Shown here: positions 51,680 to 61,963 of the stretch, in pieces
How the letters are laid out: each line of letters opens with the position of its first letter
Numbering within the stretch: position 1 is the stretch's first letter
NCBI RefSeq assembly: GCF_002289345.1
Contig: NZ_NSDG01000039.1
Coordinates: 32,747-96,746, forward strand
Reading direction: 5' to 3'
DNA from: Pseudoalteromonas sp. HM-SA03
Lineage (GTDB): Bacteria > Pseudomonadota > Gammaproteobacteria > Enterobacterales > Alteromonadaceae
DNA length: 64,000 bases
Translations under genes and position numbers: made by a program
The notes under the pieces: generated by a model
Databases searched by the model: none
What the model saw: the letters and a program-made list of their open reading frames with translations, nothing else
Told to the model about the DNA's origin: nothing

Positions 51680-53673
51680 TAAAAGCTCCACGCCAATGAA
51701 GCCCAATAGCGACGACCATCTTCAAAGTAGCCGTATTCTGCTTCGGTAATTTCTTCATCGAAAAGGTTGTAAACCCCAAACCCAAGCTTGATCGCTTCGT
51801 TCAGCTGATAATTTGCACCTAAATCAGTTAGGTTATACGAAGGTGCGACTAAGCTACTTTGAGAAGGCCCAGTTACAGGCTGGCTTTCTTCACCACGATA
51901 ATGGAAGCGTAACCACGTGCTCAGCTCATCCGAATACTGATAATTAAGCGAAGTTTGGAACAAATGTTTAGGTAACTGATTTAATGGACTACCAGCATAC
52001 ACTCCGGTTTTTTGCTCCGAGTCTGTGTAGGTATAGTTTGCGCTAAGCTTTAGCTTTTCAGTCAATTGACCCGAGAAACTAACTTCACCACCTTGGGTTA
52101 CGGCTTCATCAACGTTGACATAGGTTGTCGGTAACGAGCCAAACTCGTTAGGACCGTCTGTGCATTGAGTTAGTGGACATGAAACACGCGAAATTTTATC
52201 GTCAAACTCGTTATAGAATACCGTTGCCGAGGTGCTGATCCCTTTAGCAAGCTCGACATATAAACCTAGCTCATAGTTAATTGAGGTTTCGGGGCTTAAA
52301 TCTGGATTTCCATAAATATTACCACCACGACTCACTTGGCCCCATGCCGCCGTACTTTGGCGCAAGTTCGGCGCTCTAAAGCCAGTTGAGATCCCACCTT
52401 TGACCGTCACCGTGTCTGATGCAGTATAAACACCGTATAAACGCGGGCTAACATGGCCGCCAAAGTTACCGTCTTTGTCGTAGCGTAAGCCCATAGTCAG
52501 GGCAAATGGCTCAACGATGCGCCATTCATCCTCAGCAAATACTGACCACTGATCGTTGTCGACTTGCTGTAAATCACTAATGCGGTTACTGGTTTTGTCG
52601 GTCAAGTCTTCATTGAGGTAAGCAACACCGATTGAGCTAGTATGAGACTCGCCAAGCGGTAACGTCCAAAGAGACTGGAAGTCTACGTTTTTAACCGTCA
52701 TCTCACGAGATTTATTATCAAACTCTTCATGTTTTAAGTAACTACGAGAGCTACCAAATGACCAATAACCGTTATGTGTCAAAGAGATTGATTCACTATC
52801 GTATTCGGTTGTGGTGGACTCAGGACAGCCTCGACGGCCACACGGTTCACCTGGCGCAAGCGGTGCCACTGTTTTACCTAACGTTGCATCAAGCGTTTGA
52901 GAGGCAATACCATAATCCAATAACCATTCGTGTTCATCTGACGGTGTATAGGCCAGTTTTACCTTCAACGTATCGGCATCGCGACCTCTAAAGCCAGACA
53001 CGATTTCGTCTTCGTCTCTGTGCGTAGTTTGACCGTAAATTTGTACCCCTAAGGTATCTTTGATTAACGAGCCTGCAGCAAAGAAATTAGCCTGATAGAT
53101 ATCACCTGATCGACTGTTTTCTTGGCTGGTTGCGTCAACTCTGACTTCTCCATGCCACTCGTCAGGCGTTTTTTTAGTGATAATGTTAATTACGCCGCCA
53201 ATTGCATCAGAGCCATACAGCGAAGACATAGGCCCGCGCACAACTTCAATGCGTTCGATGGCAGCAACAGGAGGCGTCCATGCACCTTCAACACCAGGGC
53301 CGTCACTATTTGGCCGAGTCTCACGCGAACTTTGTCTTTGCCCGTCGACTAAGATAAGCGTGTACTGACTGCCCATGCCGCGAAGGCTAATATCTTCCCT
53401 GTCTCCGCCTCCAGTTACTACAACTCCGGGAACATCTGTCATGGCATCGGTAAGGTCTCGATAAAAGCGCTGCTGTAGCTCTTTTTGATTGATAACGCTA
53501 ACAGACGCCGGCGCATTTTTTAGCAGTTGCTCAAATCCAGAAGCGGATACAACGATCACTTCCACCTCTTCTTTTATTTCTGATTTTGCATCACTTTGCG
53601 CAAGTGAGGAAAAAGGCAGGGCTGCTGCAACAGCTAAAGAGAGTGGCGCCAAACTACGACAGGCCATCAACAT
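51679..53673 (-). CDS. TonB-dependent outer-membrane receptor
   Basis: A protein of about 664 residues: signal peptide (about 1-25), a TonB-box-like EEVEVIVVSASG, plug domain (VPGVVVTGGGDREDISLRGM, VVRGPMSSLYGSDAIGGVIN) and a 22-strand barrel ending in the aromatic WASLAWSF. The plug resembles catecholate-siderophore receptors such as FepA, but the ligand is not proven. ATG at 53673 has GGAGG seven bases before it. A Fur-like box lies about 30 bases upstream, and two membrane/periplasmic partner genes follow in the operon. Confidence 0.9.
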   Translation of the reverse strand: MLMACRSLAPLSLAVAAALPFSSLAQSDAKSEIKEEVEVIVVSASGFEQLLKNAPASVSVINQKELQQRFYRDLTDAMTDVPGVVVTGGGDREDISLRGMGSQYTLILVDGQRQSSRETRPNSDGPGVEGAWTPPVAAIERIEVVRGPMSSLYGSDAIGGVINIITKKTPDEWHGEVRVDATSQENSRSGDIYQANFFAAGSLIKDTLGVQIYGQTTHRDEDEIVSGFRGRDADTLKVKLAYTPSDEHEWLLDYGIASQTLDATLGKTVAPLAPGEPCGRRGCPESTTTEYDSESISLTHNGYWSFGSSRSYLKHEEFDNKSREMTVKNVDFQSLWTLPLGESHTSSIGVAYLNEDLTDKTSNRISDLQQVDNDQWSVFAEDEWRIVEPFALTMGLRYDKDGNFGGHVSPRLYGVYTASDTVTVKGGISTGFRAPNLRQSTAAWGQVSRGGNIYGNPDLSPETSINYELGLYVELAKGISTSATVFYNEFDDKISRVSCPLTQCTDGPNEFGSLPTTYVNVDEAVTQGGEVSFSGQLTEKLKLSANYTYTDSEQKTGVYAGSPLNQLPKHLFQTSLNYQYSDELSTWLRFHYRGEESQPVTGPSQSSLVAPSYNLTDLGANYQLNEAIKLGFGVYNLFDEEITEAEYGYFEDGRRYWASLAWSF

Positions 53674-53703
53674 CGAGAAACCTCCATGATAGAATACAAG
53701 ATA

Positions 53704-53722
53704 AATAACAATTATTTTCATT
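53704..53722 (-). promoter_or_regulatory. Fur-box-like site upstream of the TonB receptor operon
   Basis: On the minus strand AATGAAAATAATTGTTATT matches 12 of 19 positions of the Fur consensus. It lies between the receptor and the divergent LysR gene, where an iron repressor would act. Confidence 0.55.
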
Positions 53723-53795
53723 TGTAATGGTATGATGATTGCGTATTTTGGAGCAATGCGGTTTTTCTTAAAGGTATTTTAAGTAGGTCTTAACA

Positions 53796-54731
53796 ATGAA
53801 TCAGAAATTGACTCGCGGACTTAAAGTGTTCGCAAAAACAGTAGAAGCTGGCAGTATGAGTAAAGCTGCTGACTTATTGCATATGACCACCTCGGCCGTC
53901 AGCCAGCAGATCAGCAAATTAGAGCAAGACATAGGCCTAAGCTTATTTAATCGAAATACTCGTAACCTAACACTCACTGAAGCGGGCTCTATCTATTACA
54001 AATCCGCGATACAAATACTGCAAACCGCAGAACAGGCAGAGCATGAACTTGAGTTATTACAACATACACCGTCTGGCATATTGAAGATTTCTGCCCCCAT
54101 CGGATTTGGAGGAGGGCTACTCAGTAAGCCTCTACGCTACTTAAGTGAACAATTTCCACAAATAAAGGTCGATTTAATCCTAACCGACGAGCCCATTGAC
54201 ATCATTACTGAGGGCGTCGACTTAGCTATCTGTATAGGCCCTTTACAAGACTCAAACCTTATTGCCCGTCATCTTGCTGACTGGCAACTGATCCCCTGTG
54301 TCAGTTGCCACCATCCACTGGCACAACTCAATATATCGCATCCAGACAGCTTAGCGCCTCACGCTTTGATTGGTCACTCGAGTAGTAAACAAAACCCTTA
54401 CCATTTAAGCCACCAACAAACCCATCAACAAGTGGCGCTGCCAACAGCGCGTTTTATGGTAAATAATATGCAGGCGTGTATTCAGCTCACTCTAGATGGC
54501 ATAGGCTATGGAGTATTACCTGAACCAGAAATTAGGCACCACCTTTCATCTGGTAGACTAAAGAGATTGTGTGCTGAGTGGTCATTGAGAGAATATAGCG
54601 TTTATGCCGTCACGCCGCATCGCAATACTGTTGCAGCAAAAACAACCGCTGCGATTGAAAGCCTAAAACAGTGGTTTACCCAAGTTTCCAACGACAACCA
54701 AGTGTTTGTTGGCGACTTTAGCTTTATCTAA
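53796..54731 (+). CDS. LysR-family transcriptional regulator
   Basis: A 311-residue regulator of the CrgA-like group: winged helix at residues 5-64 (VFAKTVEAGSMSKAADLLHM) and an effector domain (ILKISAPIGFGGGLLSKPL onward). It is divergent from the TonB receptor operon across 122 bases containing the Fur-like box. Its target may be that operon, which is inference. Confidence 0.9.
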   Translation: MNQKLTRGLKVFAKTVEAGSMSKAADLLHMTTSAVSQQISKLEQDIGLSLFNRNTRNLTLTEAGSIYYKSAIQILQTAEQAEHELELLQHTPSGILKISAPIGFGGGLLSKPLRYLSEQFPQIKVDLILTDEPIDIITEGVDLAICIGPLQDSNLIARHLADWQLIPCVSCHHPLAQLNISHPDSLAPHALIGHSSSKQNPYHLSHQQTHQQVALPTARFMVNNMQACIQLTLDGIGYGVLPEPEIRHHLSSGRLKRLCAEWSLREYSVYAVTPHRNTVAAKTTAAIESLKQWFTQVSNDNQVFVGDFSFI

Positions 54732-54756
54732 GCCTGGTTTTGCTACTCTTTAAAGC

Positions 54757-55065
54757 TCAATAAAAAATAGCAAGCCAAATGGTTGGCTCTGAAGTGTCTG
54801 TATAACTTACTTTATGTTTTTGATGTGCGGGAATATTAAGACTATCACCCGCTTGTAAGGTGATAGTCTTGCCATCCTCAAAGGTTAGCTCGCCACAGCC
54901 CTCTAATACCAGCACCCATTCATTTTCATCTTGGTCGTAATACCCAGAGCTTGGAGAGGTATGACCGTTCGATACTATCCGTTCAATACGAATATTTGGA
55001 TGAGACAGCACCGTTTCAAAAATTTCTTCGGTTAAATCAGCTGGAATATCTTTTAGAAAGTTCAT
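54757..55065 (-). CDS. Cupin-domain protein
   Basis: A 102-residue single cupin. Conserved features are GYYDQDENEWVLVLEGCGELTF (motif 1) and GDSLNIPAHQKHKVSY (motif 2), with Glu and His as likely metal ligands. The ribosome site is weak. Small cupins of this size may bind or isomerise small molecules; function unknown. Convergent with the LysR gene. Confidence 0.82.
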   Translation of the reverse strand: MNFLKDIPADLTEEIFETVLSHPNIRIERIVSNGHTSPSSGYYDQDENEWVLVLEGCGELTFEDGKTITLQAGDSLNIPAHQKHKVSYTDTSEPTIWLAIFY

Positions 55066-55356
55066 AGGCTTGAAACTAGCAATTAGTCAACGATAGAGAA
55101 ATAATTTGCCGCAACAGCACATCCGTTTATCTGGTAACGGCAAATTGGGAGAATGGTACAACTTGATCTGTAGAAATGTTCAATACATCGTTCTCAATCT
55201 TTCAAAACAATCCATCAGGCGATTGGTGAAAAATCCCCTAACTTAAGCGACTCCACTCGGACTTCTTACCTAGTTGTACAGTCACTATTAAAGTTACACA
55301 ATTCAACAATGTTTGTAAAACAAAATTTAACATTAAATAAACAAGATGGCGGTTTA

Positions 55357-55740
55357 CTAAACCCCTTTGAGCTCTACACGCCAAGGAGGGTACAGTCGAT
55401 TTTCACCAGCCCAGTACAATTTGATCTTATTTCCTGCGGGGTCAAACAGTATCGCTTCTCGCCACAGATAGCGCTGCGCTGTCGGCAGTTGCTCAAATAT
55501 GATACCCCGAGCCTCGAGCTCAGAAACCCACTCATCTAACTGTTCATGTTCAAAGTAAATAACTGCACCATTGTTGATGGGAGGCGTTTCTAGTGACAGG
55601 GAAAAGGTTGCATTACCTTCAAGACATTCAAATCGAGCATAATGCAGCGTATCAACAATTTGAGTAAAGCCTAGCGTTCGATAGAATTGACAAGCTGCTG
55701 TCATATCATCGACAGGCAGCGTAACTTGATTAAGGTTCAT
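55357..55740 (-). CDS. VOC-superfamily (glyoxalase-like) protein
   Basis: A 127-residue vicinal oxygen chelate protein: LPVDDMTAACQFYRTLGFTQI near the start, IYFEHEQLDEWVSELEARGI in the middle, and WREAILFDPAGNKIKLYWAG near the end. The ribosome site is weak and the substrate unknown. It stands between the cupin gene and the betaine locus. Confidence 0.82.
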   Translation of the reverse strand: MNLNQVTLPVDDMTAACQFYRTLGFTQIVDTLHYARFECLEGNATFSLSLETPPINNGAVIYFEHEQLDEWVSELEARGIIFEQLPTAQRYLWREAILFDPAGNKIKLYWAGENRLYPPWRVELKGV

Positions 55741-55790
55741 GATGGTTTTTCTTACTACAGTGAGCTTTTTAAAACATTCTGCCTTAAACG

Positions 55791-55823
55791 CAAAAAAATA
55801 CCAGCCTAGGTTAGGCTGGTATT
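55791..55823 (-). terminator. Terminator of the TorF-like porin / betaine locus
   Basis: A 12-bp perfect stem (AATACCAGCCTA and its complement) with a 3-nt loop, followed on the minus strand by at least six T. It lies about 25 bases after the porin stop. Confidence 0.88.
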
Positions 55824-55847
55824 ACAATCATCGCACCTTAATACAGG

Positions 55848-56549
55848 TTACAAATCAAATGTTCGCGACACAGAAAGTACAATCCGTTCATCAGCCGTAT
55901 CCCAATCTAAGCTCGTGTTTTCAGCCGCCACTTCAATATCAAACCCTTTAAATGCAGTTTGGTAAGCAAGGCGATAGTGATTGTAAGATTTATCGTTACC
56001 ATCCCACGTATATTTATCGCCATCCAATGAATTGGAGATATCAAAGCTTGCTCTTAGTGCATGACCTTCTGCAATTTCAAAAGTATGTGCTACCATCGCA
56101 ATAGTATGGCCCGCTTCGGTACCGAAATAATCCCAGCTGTACCAAAAATTAAACTCAGTTTGGCCAAGGTCACTCGCGTAACCAAACTTAGTATAGATCT
56201 CTGGATAGTTACCATCGCTTGAGCTGTCACTACCATGGTAAGAATAGTAAGCAATACCATAGTCTAGACTCCAGCTCTGGTTCAGCTCAATGAAGCGACC
56301 AACGTAAAAGTCCCACTCTAGATCTGTGTCACCACCAAAATCGACATTAGATGCCCAGCTTCCCGCATATACACCATTTGAAAAGGCTTTATCTATACTG
56401 CCTTGAAGCGCTGGGTCATTTTGCGTTTGACTCACACCGTTAAAGGTATAATCAGATGCACCTGTAAGCGTTGCAGACCAGTCTGCCGCTGCATAGTTAG
56501 ATGCAAGTGCAAGAGGGAGTGCACAAAGTGTTTTCTTTAAGGTTGTCAT
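55848..56549 (-). CDS. TorF-family putative outer-membrane porin
   Basis: A 233-residue protein with a signal peptide (about 1-22) and repeated amphipathic beta strands (WSATLTGASDYTFNGVSQTQ, WASNVDFGGDTDLEWDFYVG, ending VLSVSRTFDL), matching the TorF/Gcw_chp family. It follows the BCCT-like transporter by 12 bases and probably provides outer-membrane passage for the same substrate. This is inference from context. Confidence 0.8.
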   Translation of the reverse strand: MTTLKKTLCALPLALASNYAAADWSATLTGASDYTFNGVSQTQNDPALQGSIDKAFSNGVYAGSWASNVDFGGDTDLEWDFYVGRFIELNQSWSLDYGIAYYSYHGSDSSSDGNYPEIYTKFGYASDLGQTEFNFWYSWDYFGTEAGHTIAMVAHTFEIAEGHALRASFDISNSLDGDKYTWDGNDKSYNHYRLAYQTAFKGFDIEVAAENTSLDWDTADERIVLSVSRTFDL

Positions 56550-56561
56550 GTAGTTGTATCC

Positions 56562-57779
56562 CTAGTTTACTGATTCAATTTTTCTAAAGTCGATAAGATT
56601 GTCTTTTGGCGAGCTATCAATCTTACTCACGGTTTTGTATTTACTATAAGCAATGTAACCAAAACATGAGAAGAACAAGCCTATGACTAACGCACCAACC
56701 CATTGGATCTGTAAAAAGTTTAGTTTAAATAACAGCGTAAGCAGTGATAACGCCACGATATTAAATAAAATATAGTTTCTTTTTCCTAAACGGCTAACTG
56801 TAAGGTTTAGGTTGTCTGTATATAGGCGGATCAAAGAGTCGAGTGAGTTAATCACAAACACCACGCCAACAAAGACCATTGCAAAGTTTCTAATACCCGC
56901 GGTAGGGATCCCAGCCTCATGGTAGTGATAAAGCACACTAAACCATGCTGCGATTGGAATAGACGGGAAAATCAACATCGCCGCTAGCACTTGATAGGTT
57001 TTCAAGCCACCGACAAAACGCGATGTGAATTGCCCTATCATGATGCTCCACGCAAACCACCAAAACAGATAAAACTCGTGATAGTCATTCAGTGGCAACA
57101 CAAACTGATCTAAATTGGTAAAGTAACCGCCGATCAGTGCCAAATTGTTGGTATAGCTCGACATTGCACTGTCACCAAAGACAAACGCTGACGCCCACAT
57201 AAAGGCGATTAAACCGATAAAGACCCATGTTGTCGTGATACTTAAAAAACGTACGTACTTCAGGCTAGTGCTTGAGTAAACCGCAAAGGCGATCGCCGCA
57301 AACACAATCAGATAGAAACTAGGAATAATCGACTCACCGTCGCCTAAACTGGGTAAATACCAAGGTAAATTAGACAACAATAAGAATGCGGTAAACGCAC
57401 AAGTACCGATAATAACTAGGTTATTAATGAATTTAACCCAAGGAATTTCAAAGAATTTCACCTTGGGTTCTATTACGCAGAAATAAAAGCACGTAAGAAA
57501 GTAGAACCCCCAGATTAAAAATCCCCAAAAACCAAACTCTATGGCCAGCGGATTAGTAAACGCATACTCTGGGCTTGCTTTTATGTCTGCGTAACCCGCA
57601 AACTCCGTAAGCGGAAACATGATGAGGCCAACATCTAGGCCAGAAGTAAATAAGATTGCAATAAAAGTGAACGTTTTAACCGGTGTAACACCAACGCACT
57701 GTAAATTCCCCCACTTCAATAAGATAAAGGCAATTGCCAATAGGGTGAAAATGATGCCTGCACTAAGCCATACTGTCAT
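56562..57779 (-). CDS. BCCT-like choline/betaine transporter, short form
   Basis: A membrane protein of about 405 residues with around 11 predicted spans. The segment FYLFWWFAWSIMIGQFTSRF near residue 240 matches the BCCT signature region. BCCT carriers usually have about 500 residues or more and 12 spans; this one is clearly shorter, particularly in the N-terminal part. ATG at 57779 has GGGAGG six bases in front; the GTG two codons earlier does not. It belongs to the betaine locus and probably imports choline. Confidence 0.75.
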   Translation of the reverse strand: MTVWLSAGIIFTLLAIAFILLKWGNLQCVGVTPVKTFTFIAILFTSGLDVGLIMFPLTEFAGYADIKASPEYAFTNPLAIEFGFWGFLIWGFYFLTCFYFCVIEPKVKFFEIPWVKFINNLVIIGTCAFTAFLLLSNLPWYLPSLGDGESIIPSFYLIVFAAIAFAVYSSTSLKYVRFLSITTTWVFIGLIAFMWASAFVFGDSAMSSYTNNLALIGGYFTNLDQFVLPLNDYHEFYLFWWFAWSIMIGQFTSRFVGGLKTYQVLAAMLIFPSIPIAAWFSVLYHYHEAGIPTAGIRNFAMVFVGVVFVINSLDSLIRLYTDNLNLTVSRLGKRNYILFNIVALSLLTLLFKLNFLQIQWVGALVIGLFFSCFGYIAYSKYKTVSKIDSSPKDNLIDFRKIESVN

Positions 57780-57852
57780 TGTCACCCTCCCAAAATTGAT
57801 AGAAGTAACTCATTTTTTCTCCGTTGTTTTTATTTACATTATTCCCGCATTA

Positions 57853-57879
57853 ACGCAGTGCAAACGATTTGCACTGCGT
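57853..57879. other. Strong hairpin between betA and the BCCT-like gene
   Basis: A 12-bp perfect stem (ACGCAGTGCAAA and its complement) with a 3-nt loop and no T tract. A candidate attenuator, mRNA-processing or stabilising element within the 151-base gap. Confidence 0.6.
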
Positions 57880-57930
57880 GCCACTGCAGGTCTCATATGG
57901 GACACGAACTTTCCCATACGAGTGGCGAAA

Positions 57931-59595
57931 CTAGATCTCCGAACTACGTTGAACCTGTTGCCAGTTTTGTGTCATAGCAACGTTTGCTCCCTCAGCGGCA
58001 AGTGGTGAATTGCCTAAAATCATATCCGCTGCTTTTTCCGCGACCATAATAGTCGGCGCGTTGAGGTTGCCATTTGGAATGGTTGGGAAGATAGATGAAT
58101 CCACAACGCGTAGCCCCTTTACACCGCGCACACGGGTTTGCGAGTCTACAACCGCCATTTCATCCTCACCCATTTTGCATGAACAAGAAGGGTGGTAAGC
58201 ACTCTCTACCGCTTGACGCACAAAGGCATCAATTTCTTCATCGGTTTGGATATGCTCACCAGGTTGGATCTCGCTCTGCCTAAAGTCATCAAACGCACTT
58301 TGCTCGATGATTTCACGAGTCAACCTGACACATGCTCTAAACCCTTCGATGTCTTCTTGTTCTGCCAGATAATTAAACTGTATTTTAGGCGCAACCGTTG
58401 GATCTGCTGATTTAATCGTTACTTCACCACGGCTCTTTGGTTTATTGTGGCCGACATGAACTTGGAATCCATGACCATCAAAGGCACTCTTACCATCGTA
58501 GCGAATCGCCGCAGGTAAAAAGTGGTACTGAAGATCTGGCCACTCAACGCCCGCTTTCGAACGAATAAAAGCACAAGACTCAAAGTGGTTAGTCGCGCCA
58601 AGACCTGACTTATCAAGTAACCATCTTGCACCGATCAAGCCTTTAGAAATTAACCCCAACTTGCCATTCAAGGTGATAGGCTGCTTACACTTGTATTGGA
58701 AATAAAACTCCAAGTGATCTTGAAGGTTTTTGCCCACTCCGGGTAAATGGTGTTTTACTTCAACGCCTGCGGCAGTCAACGCTTCTTTATCGCCAATGCC
58801 AGATAATTGTAATAAGTGCGGTGAACCGATTGAACCTGCACTTAGGATCACTTCCTTCGCTGCATTCGCTGTTTTCAGGTTTCCTTTCACACTGTATTCA
58901 ACGCCTGTAGCGGTTTTGCCATCTAACAGTACTTTTTGTACCAAGGCACCCGTGACTATGGTGAGGTTACTGCGATGTTTAATTGGATCTAAATAGGCGC
59001 GACTTGATGAACAACGCTTACCACCTTTTACGGTCATATGCATTGGCCCAAAACCTTCTTGCTGCTCACCGTTATAGTCTTTAGTAAACGCATAACCCGC
59101 TTGCTCACCGGCGCTAATAAAGGCGCGATAGAGCGGGTTTGCCATTTCATTACCATTATTGGTGCCAAGCGGACCTTGCTCACCACGGTATTCATCGCCA
59201 CCTAAATACCAAGATTCAGCGCGCTTGAAGTAAGGCAAACAAGACTGATAATCCCAACCTTGTGCACCACTGTCTTGCCACTCGTCAAAGTCTTTAGCAT
59301 GACCTCGAACGTACACCATGCCATTGATTGACGATGAACCACCAAGCACCTTGCCGCGAGGGCAATGCATAACGCGATTATCTAAGTGCGGCTCGGGCTC
59401 AGTATGGAACTGCCAAGCGTATTTATCGGTATTCATTGGAATAGATAGCGCGGTTGGCATCTGAATAAAAATACTCTTATCACTACCGCCAGTTTCGAGT
59501 AATAGTACTTTGTGCGCTGGATTTTCCGATAGGCGGTTTGCAAGCACACAGCCTGCAGAACCAGCACCTACGACAATATAATCAAAATCAGTCAT
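57931..59595 (-). CDS. betA: Choline dehydrogenase
   Basis: A 554-residue GMC-family flavoenzyme that oxidises choline to betaine aldehyde. The FAD site is [18 protein letters not shown] at the N-terminus, the GMC signature is [20 protein letters not shown] near residue 80 and the C-terminal active-site region [15 protein letters not shown] contains the catalytic His. The ATG at 59595 has a better spaced GGAG than the one at 59598. It follows betB by 12 bases. Confidence 0.93.
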   Translation of the reverse strand: MTDFDYIVVGAGSAGCVLANRLSENPAHKVLLLETGGSDKSIFIQMPTALSIPMNTDKYAWQFHTEPEPHLDNRVMHCPRGKVLGGSSSINGMVYVRGHAKDFDEWQDSGAQGWDYQSCLPYFKRAESWYLGGDEYRGEQGPLGTNNGNEMANPLYRAFISAGEQAGYAFTKDYNGEQQEGFGPMHMTVKGGKRCSSSRAYLDPIKHRSNLTIVTGALVQKVLLDGKTATGVEYSVKGNLKTANAAKEVILSAGSIGSPHLLQLSGIGDKEALTAAGVEVKHHLPGVGKNLQDHLEFYFQYKCKQPITLNGKLGLISKGLIGARWLLDKSGLGATNHFESCAFIRSKAGVEWPDLQYHFLPAAIRYDGKSAFDGHGFQVHVGHNKPKSRGEVTIKSADPTVAPKIQFNYLAEQEDIEGFRACVRLTREIIEQSAFDDFRQSEIQPGEHIQTDEEIDAFVRQAVESAYHPSCSCKMGEDEMAVVDSQTRVRGVKGLRVVDSSIFPTIPNGNLNAPTIMVAEKAADMILGNSPLAAEGANVAMTQNWQQVQRSSEI

Positions 59596-59607
59596 CATAC
59601 TCCTCGA

Positions 59608-61071
59608 TTAAAATGGACTTTCAATATCGCTCATACCAACATACACAGACTTAGTCTGGGTATATTGATCTAGCGTCTCGATGCCATTTTCGCGGCCAAT
59701 GCCCGACTGCTTATAGCCTCCAACGGGCATTTCAGCAGGTGAGTTACCATAACTATTGATCCAACAAATACCAGCTTCTAACTGGTGGATGACACGGTGG
59801 GCACGTTGAATATCTCTACTAAATACACCTGCGGCCAAACCTAAATGGGTGTTGTTTGCACGTTGAATGACTTCTTCCTCATCATCAAATACCAATACCG
59901 ACATCACTGGACCAAAGATCTCTTCTTTCACTATGGTCATGTCATCATGACAGTCGATAAATACGGTCGGTGCGACAAAATAGCCGTTAGGCGCTGTTTC
60001 AGGGCTAAGCGCATCACCACCAGTAAGTATGGTTGCGCCTTCAGCTTTGCCTTTTGCAATGTAATCCATCACCAAGGTGTGATGCTGTTTTGAGATTAGG
60101 GCGCCAAGATTAACGTTTGGATCGAGCGGATCGCCGGCAATGATATTTTGTTCGGTACGCTGCTTTAATTCAGCCAAAAAGGCGTCGTAAACCTTACGCT
60201 GTACAAATACGCGTGTGCAGTTGGTACACACTTCACCTTGGGTATAGAAGTTGCCCAACATCGCAGCGCTTATCGCTTGAGAGATATCAGCGTCTTCAAA
60301 GACGATAAGCGGTGATTTTCCGCCTAGCTCCATCGTCACTTCTTTTAAATTGCTTGCCGCACTTTGCATTACTTTTTTGCCAGTCCCCACTTCACCGGTG
60401 AACGATACTTTTTCAATATCAGGGCTGGTAGTAAGCCATTGGCCCACCTCAGCGGCACCTTGTACCACATTGAATACGCCCGCAGGGACACCGGCCTCAA
60501 TAAAGATTTCAGCCAGCTTAATCGCGCCTAGTGGTGTTTCTTCCGATGGCTTGAAAATGAGGGCGTTACCAGCGGCAAGTGCAGGGCCTGATTTCCAACA
60601 CGCAATTTGCAGTGGATAATTCCACGCGCCAATGCCTGCACAAATACCCAAGGGCTCTTTACGAGTATAGAAAAAGTCCCCTCCCACAGGCTGCTGAGTG
60701 CCAACTTGAGCGGGAGCCAACCCTGCAAAGTATTCAATCACATCAGCACCAGTTTGAATGTCTACACATTCCGCCTCTTGCCAAGGTTTACCTGTATCTA
60801 ACACTTCAATCTTGGCAAGCTCATCGTTGCGCTCGCGCAACAGAGACACCGCTTTATGTAACACACGACTTCGCTCAATTGGCGCCATCGCTGACCATAA
60901 TGCAAAGCCCGCTTTGGCACTTTCAATCGCAGCTTGCTGAACATGACTATCGGCAACTTCTACCTCGTAGATCACTTCATCCGTTGCTGGATTTTTTACT
61001 GCAAACTTTTCGCCTGAGTGGTTTGCCAAGAACTGGCCATGAATAAAATTTTGATATACAGGGACTGTCAC
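59608..61071 (-). CDS. betB: Betaine-aldehyde dehydrogenase
   Basis: A 487-residue NAD(P)-dependent aldehyde dehydrogenase converting betaine aldehyde to glycine betaine. The catalytic Glu lies in [16 protein letters not shown] near residue 252 and the catalytic Cys in [15 protein letters not shown] near 286. The start is GTG at 61071 with GGAGG five bases before it; the longer frame lies within betI. It begins two bases before the end of betI, so the genes are coupled. Confidence 0.93.
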   Translation of the reverse strand: MTVPVYQNFIHGQFLANHSGEKFAVKNPATDEVIYEVEVADSHVQQAAIESAKAGFALWSAMAPIERSRVLHKAVSLLRERNDELAKIEVLDTGKPWQEAECVDIQTGADVIEYFAGLAPAQVGTQQPVGGDFFYTRKEPLGICAGIGAWNYPLQIACWKSGPALAAGNALIFKPSEETPLGAIKLAEIFIEAGVPAGVFNVVQGAAEVGQWLTTSPDIEKVSFTGEVGTGKKVMQSAASNLKEVTMELGGKSPLIVFEDADISQAISAAMLGNFYTQGEVCTNCTRVFVQRKVYDAFLAELKQRTEQNIIAGDPLDPNVNLGALISKQHHTLVMDYIAKGKAEGATILTGGDALSPETAPNGYFVAPTVFIDCHDDMTIVKEEIFGPVMSVLVFDDEEEVIQRANNTHLGLAAGVFSRDIQRAHRVIHQLEAGICWINSYGNSPAEMPVGGYKQSGIGRENGIETLDQYTQTKSVYVGMSDIESPF

Positions 61072-61072
61072 A

Positions 61073-61663
61073 TTATCCTCCAAACTGCTTAATAAGTGAT
61101 TGAATGTAGTGTTTTGCGAGCGTTTCACTGTGATGAAACGCATGATGGTCAGCTTTGCTTAGCACTGCTCTTAACCAGAGTCCGTCAATCATACCCGCGG
61201 CAAGCTCAGCCGCTTCTTTTGCCTCAGTTCGCGGCATAAAAGCAGCAAACGAAGTCGCTAGGTTACTCTGCAGACGGCGACTGTTAACGCGCTGTAGTCG
61301 GTGAAGTTCATCATCGTGCATGGACTGCGCCCAAAAACTCAACCAGGTACGCGTCGTATTTGACTGCTGCTGTACCATGGCAAAGTTAGCTTCTACGATA
61401 TACATGAGTCGCTGCTCGGCACTACAACCACCGCAGGTTTTGTCCAACAAACTGTATTTCAAGTTGTTTAATAGATAGCGCACGGTTGCTTCAATCAAGC
61501 CTTGTTTACCACCAAAATAGTGGCTGATGATCCCCGATGAGAGACCCGCTCTTTTACTGATACTATTAATAGTGGTTGCTTGTAATCCTAACTCGGCAAC
61601 TGACTCTAAAGTGGCGTCAATTAGCTGCTGACGACGAACAGGTTCCATTCCGACTTTTGGCAT
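61073..61663 (-). CDS. betI: TetR-family choline-responsive repressor BetI
   Basis: A 196-residue repressor: DNA-binding helix-turn-helix at residues 8-55 ([20 protein letters not shown]) and the BetI-type ligand domain ([20 protein letters not shown]). In the family it represses the bet genes until choline is present. First gene of betI-betB-betA; a palindrome lies 9 bases upstream. Confidence 0.93.
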   Translation of the reverse strand: MPKVGMEPVRRQQLIDATLESVAELGLQATTINSISKRAGLSSGIISHYFGGKQGLIEATVRYLLNNLKYSLLDKTCGGCSAEQRLMYIVEANFAMVQQQSNTTRTWLSFWAQSMHDDELHRLQRVNSRRLQSNLATSFAAFMPRTEAKEAAELAAGMIDGLWLRAVLSKADHHAFHHSETLAKHYIQSLIKQFGG

Positions 61664-61963
61664 AGCTTTTTATTAATTGACCGTTCAATTAAAATAAAGC
61701 TTAGGGTGATAAAGATGAGACTTCAAGGTTGACTTTTTGTAAAAAGCCAAATTTTTGACGTTTGTACCTAGGTTAATCCCATGATAGCTAAGGGGTTTTA
61801 AAGGATTACAAAAAATCTTAAAAAATTTTAAAAAATCTGAGATTTTGCAGGTATTTGCGATAATTTACCGTTTTGATGTGACAATTTGATTAAGTTTGGT
61901 TTGGCTAGAAAAAAATCAAAAATCGAACCAAATGAGGGAATTGAGTAAGACTAAACATCCTTG
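61664..61963. other. AT-rich spacer upstream of betI
   Basis: Besides the operator it holds an A/T-rich inverted stretch (about 61800-61850, with repeated TTAAAAAATTTTAAAA) that may act as an UP element or bent DNA. No gene. Confidence 0.5.
61673..61692. promoter_or_regulatory. Probable BetI operator
   Basis: TTAATTGA-CCGT-TCAATTAA, a perfect 8-bp inverted repeat directly upstream of betI; the flanking bases are AT rich and continue the symmetry imperfectly. Confidence 0.7.
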
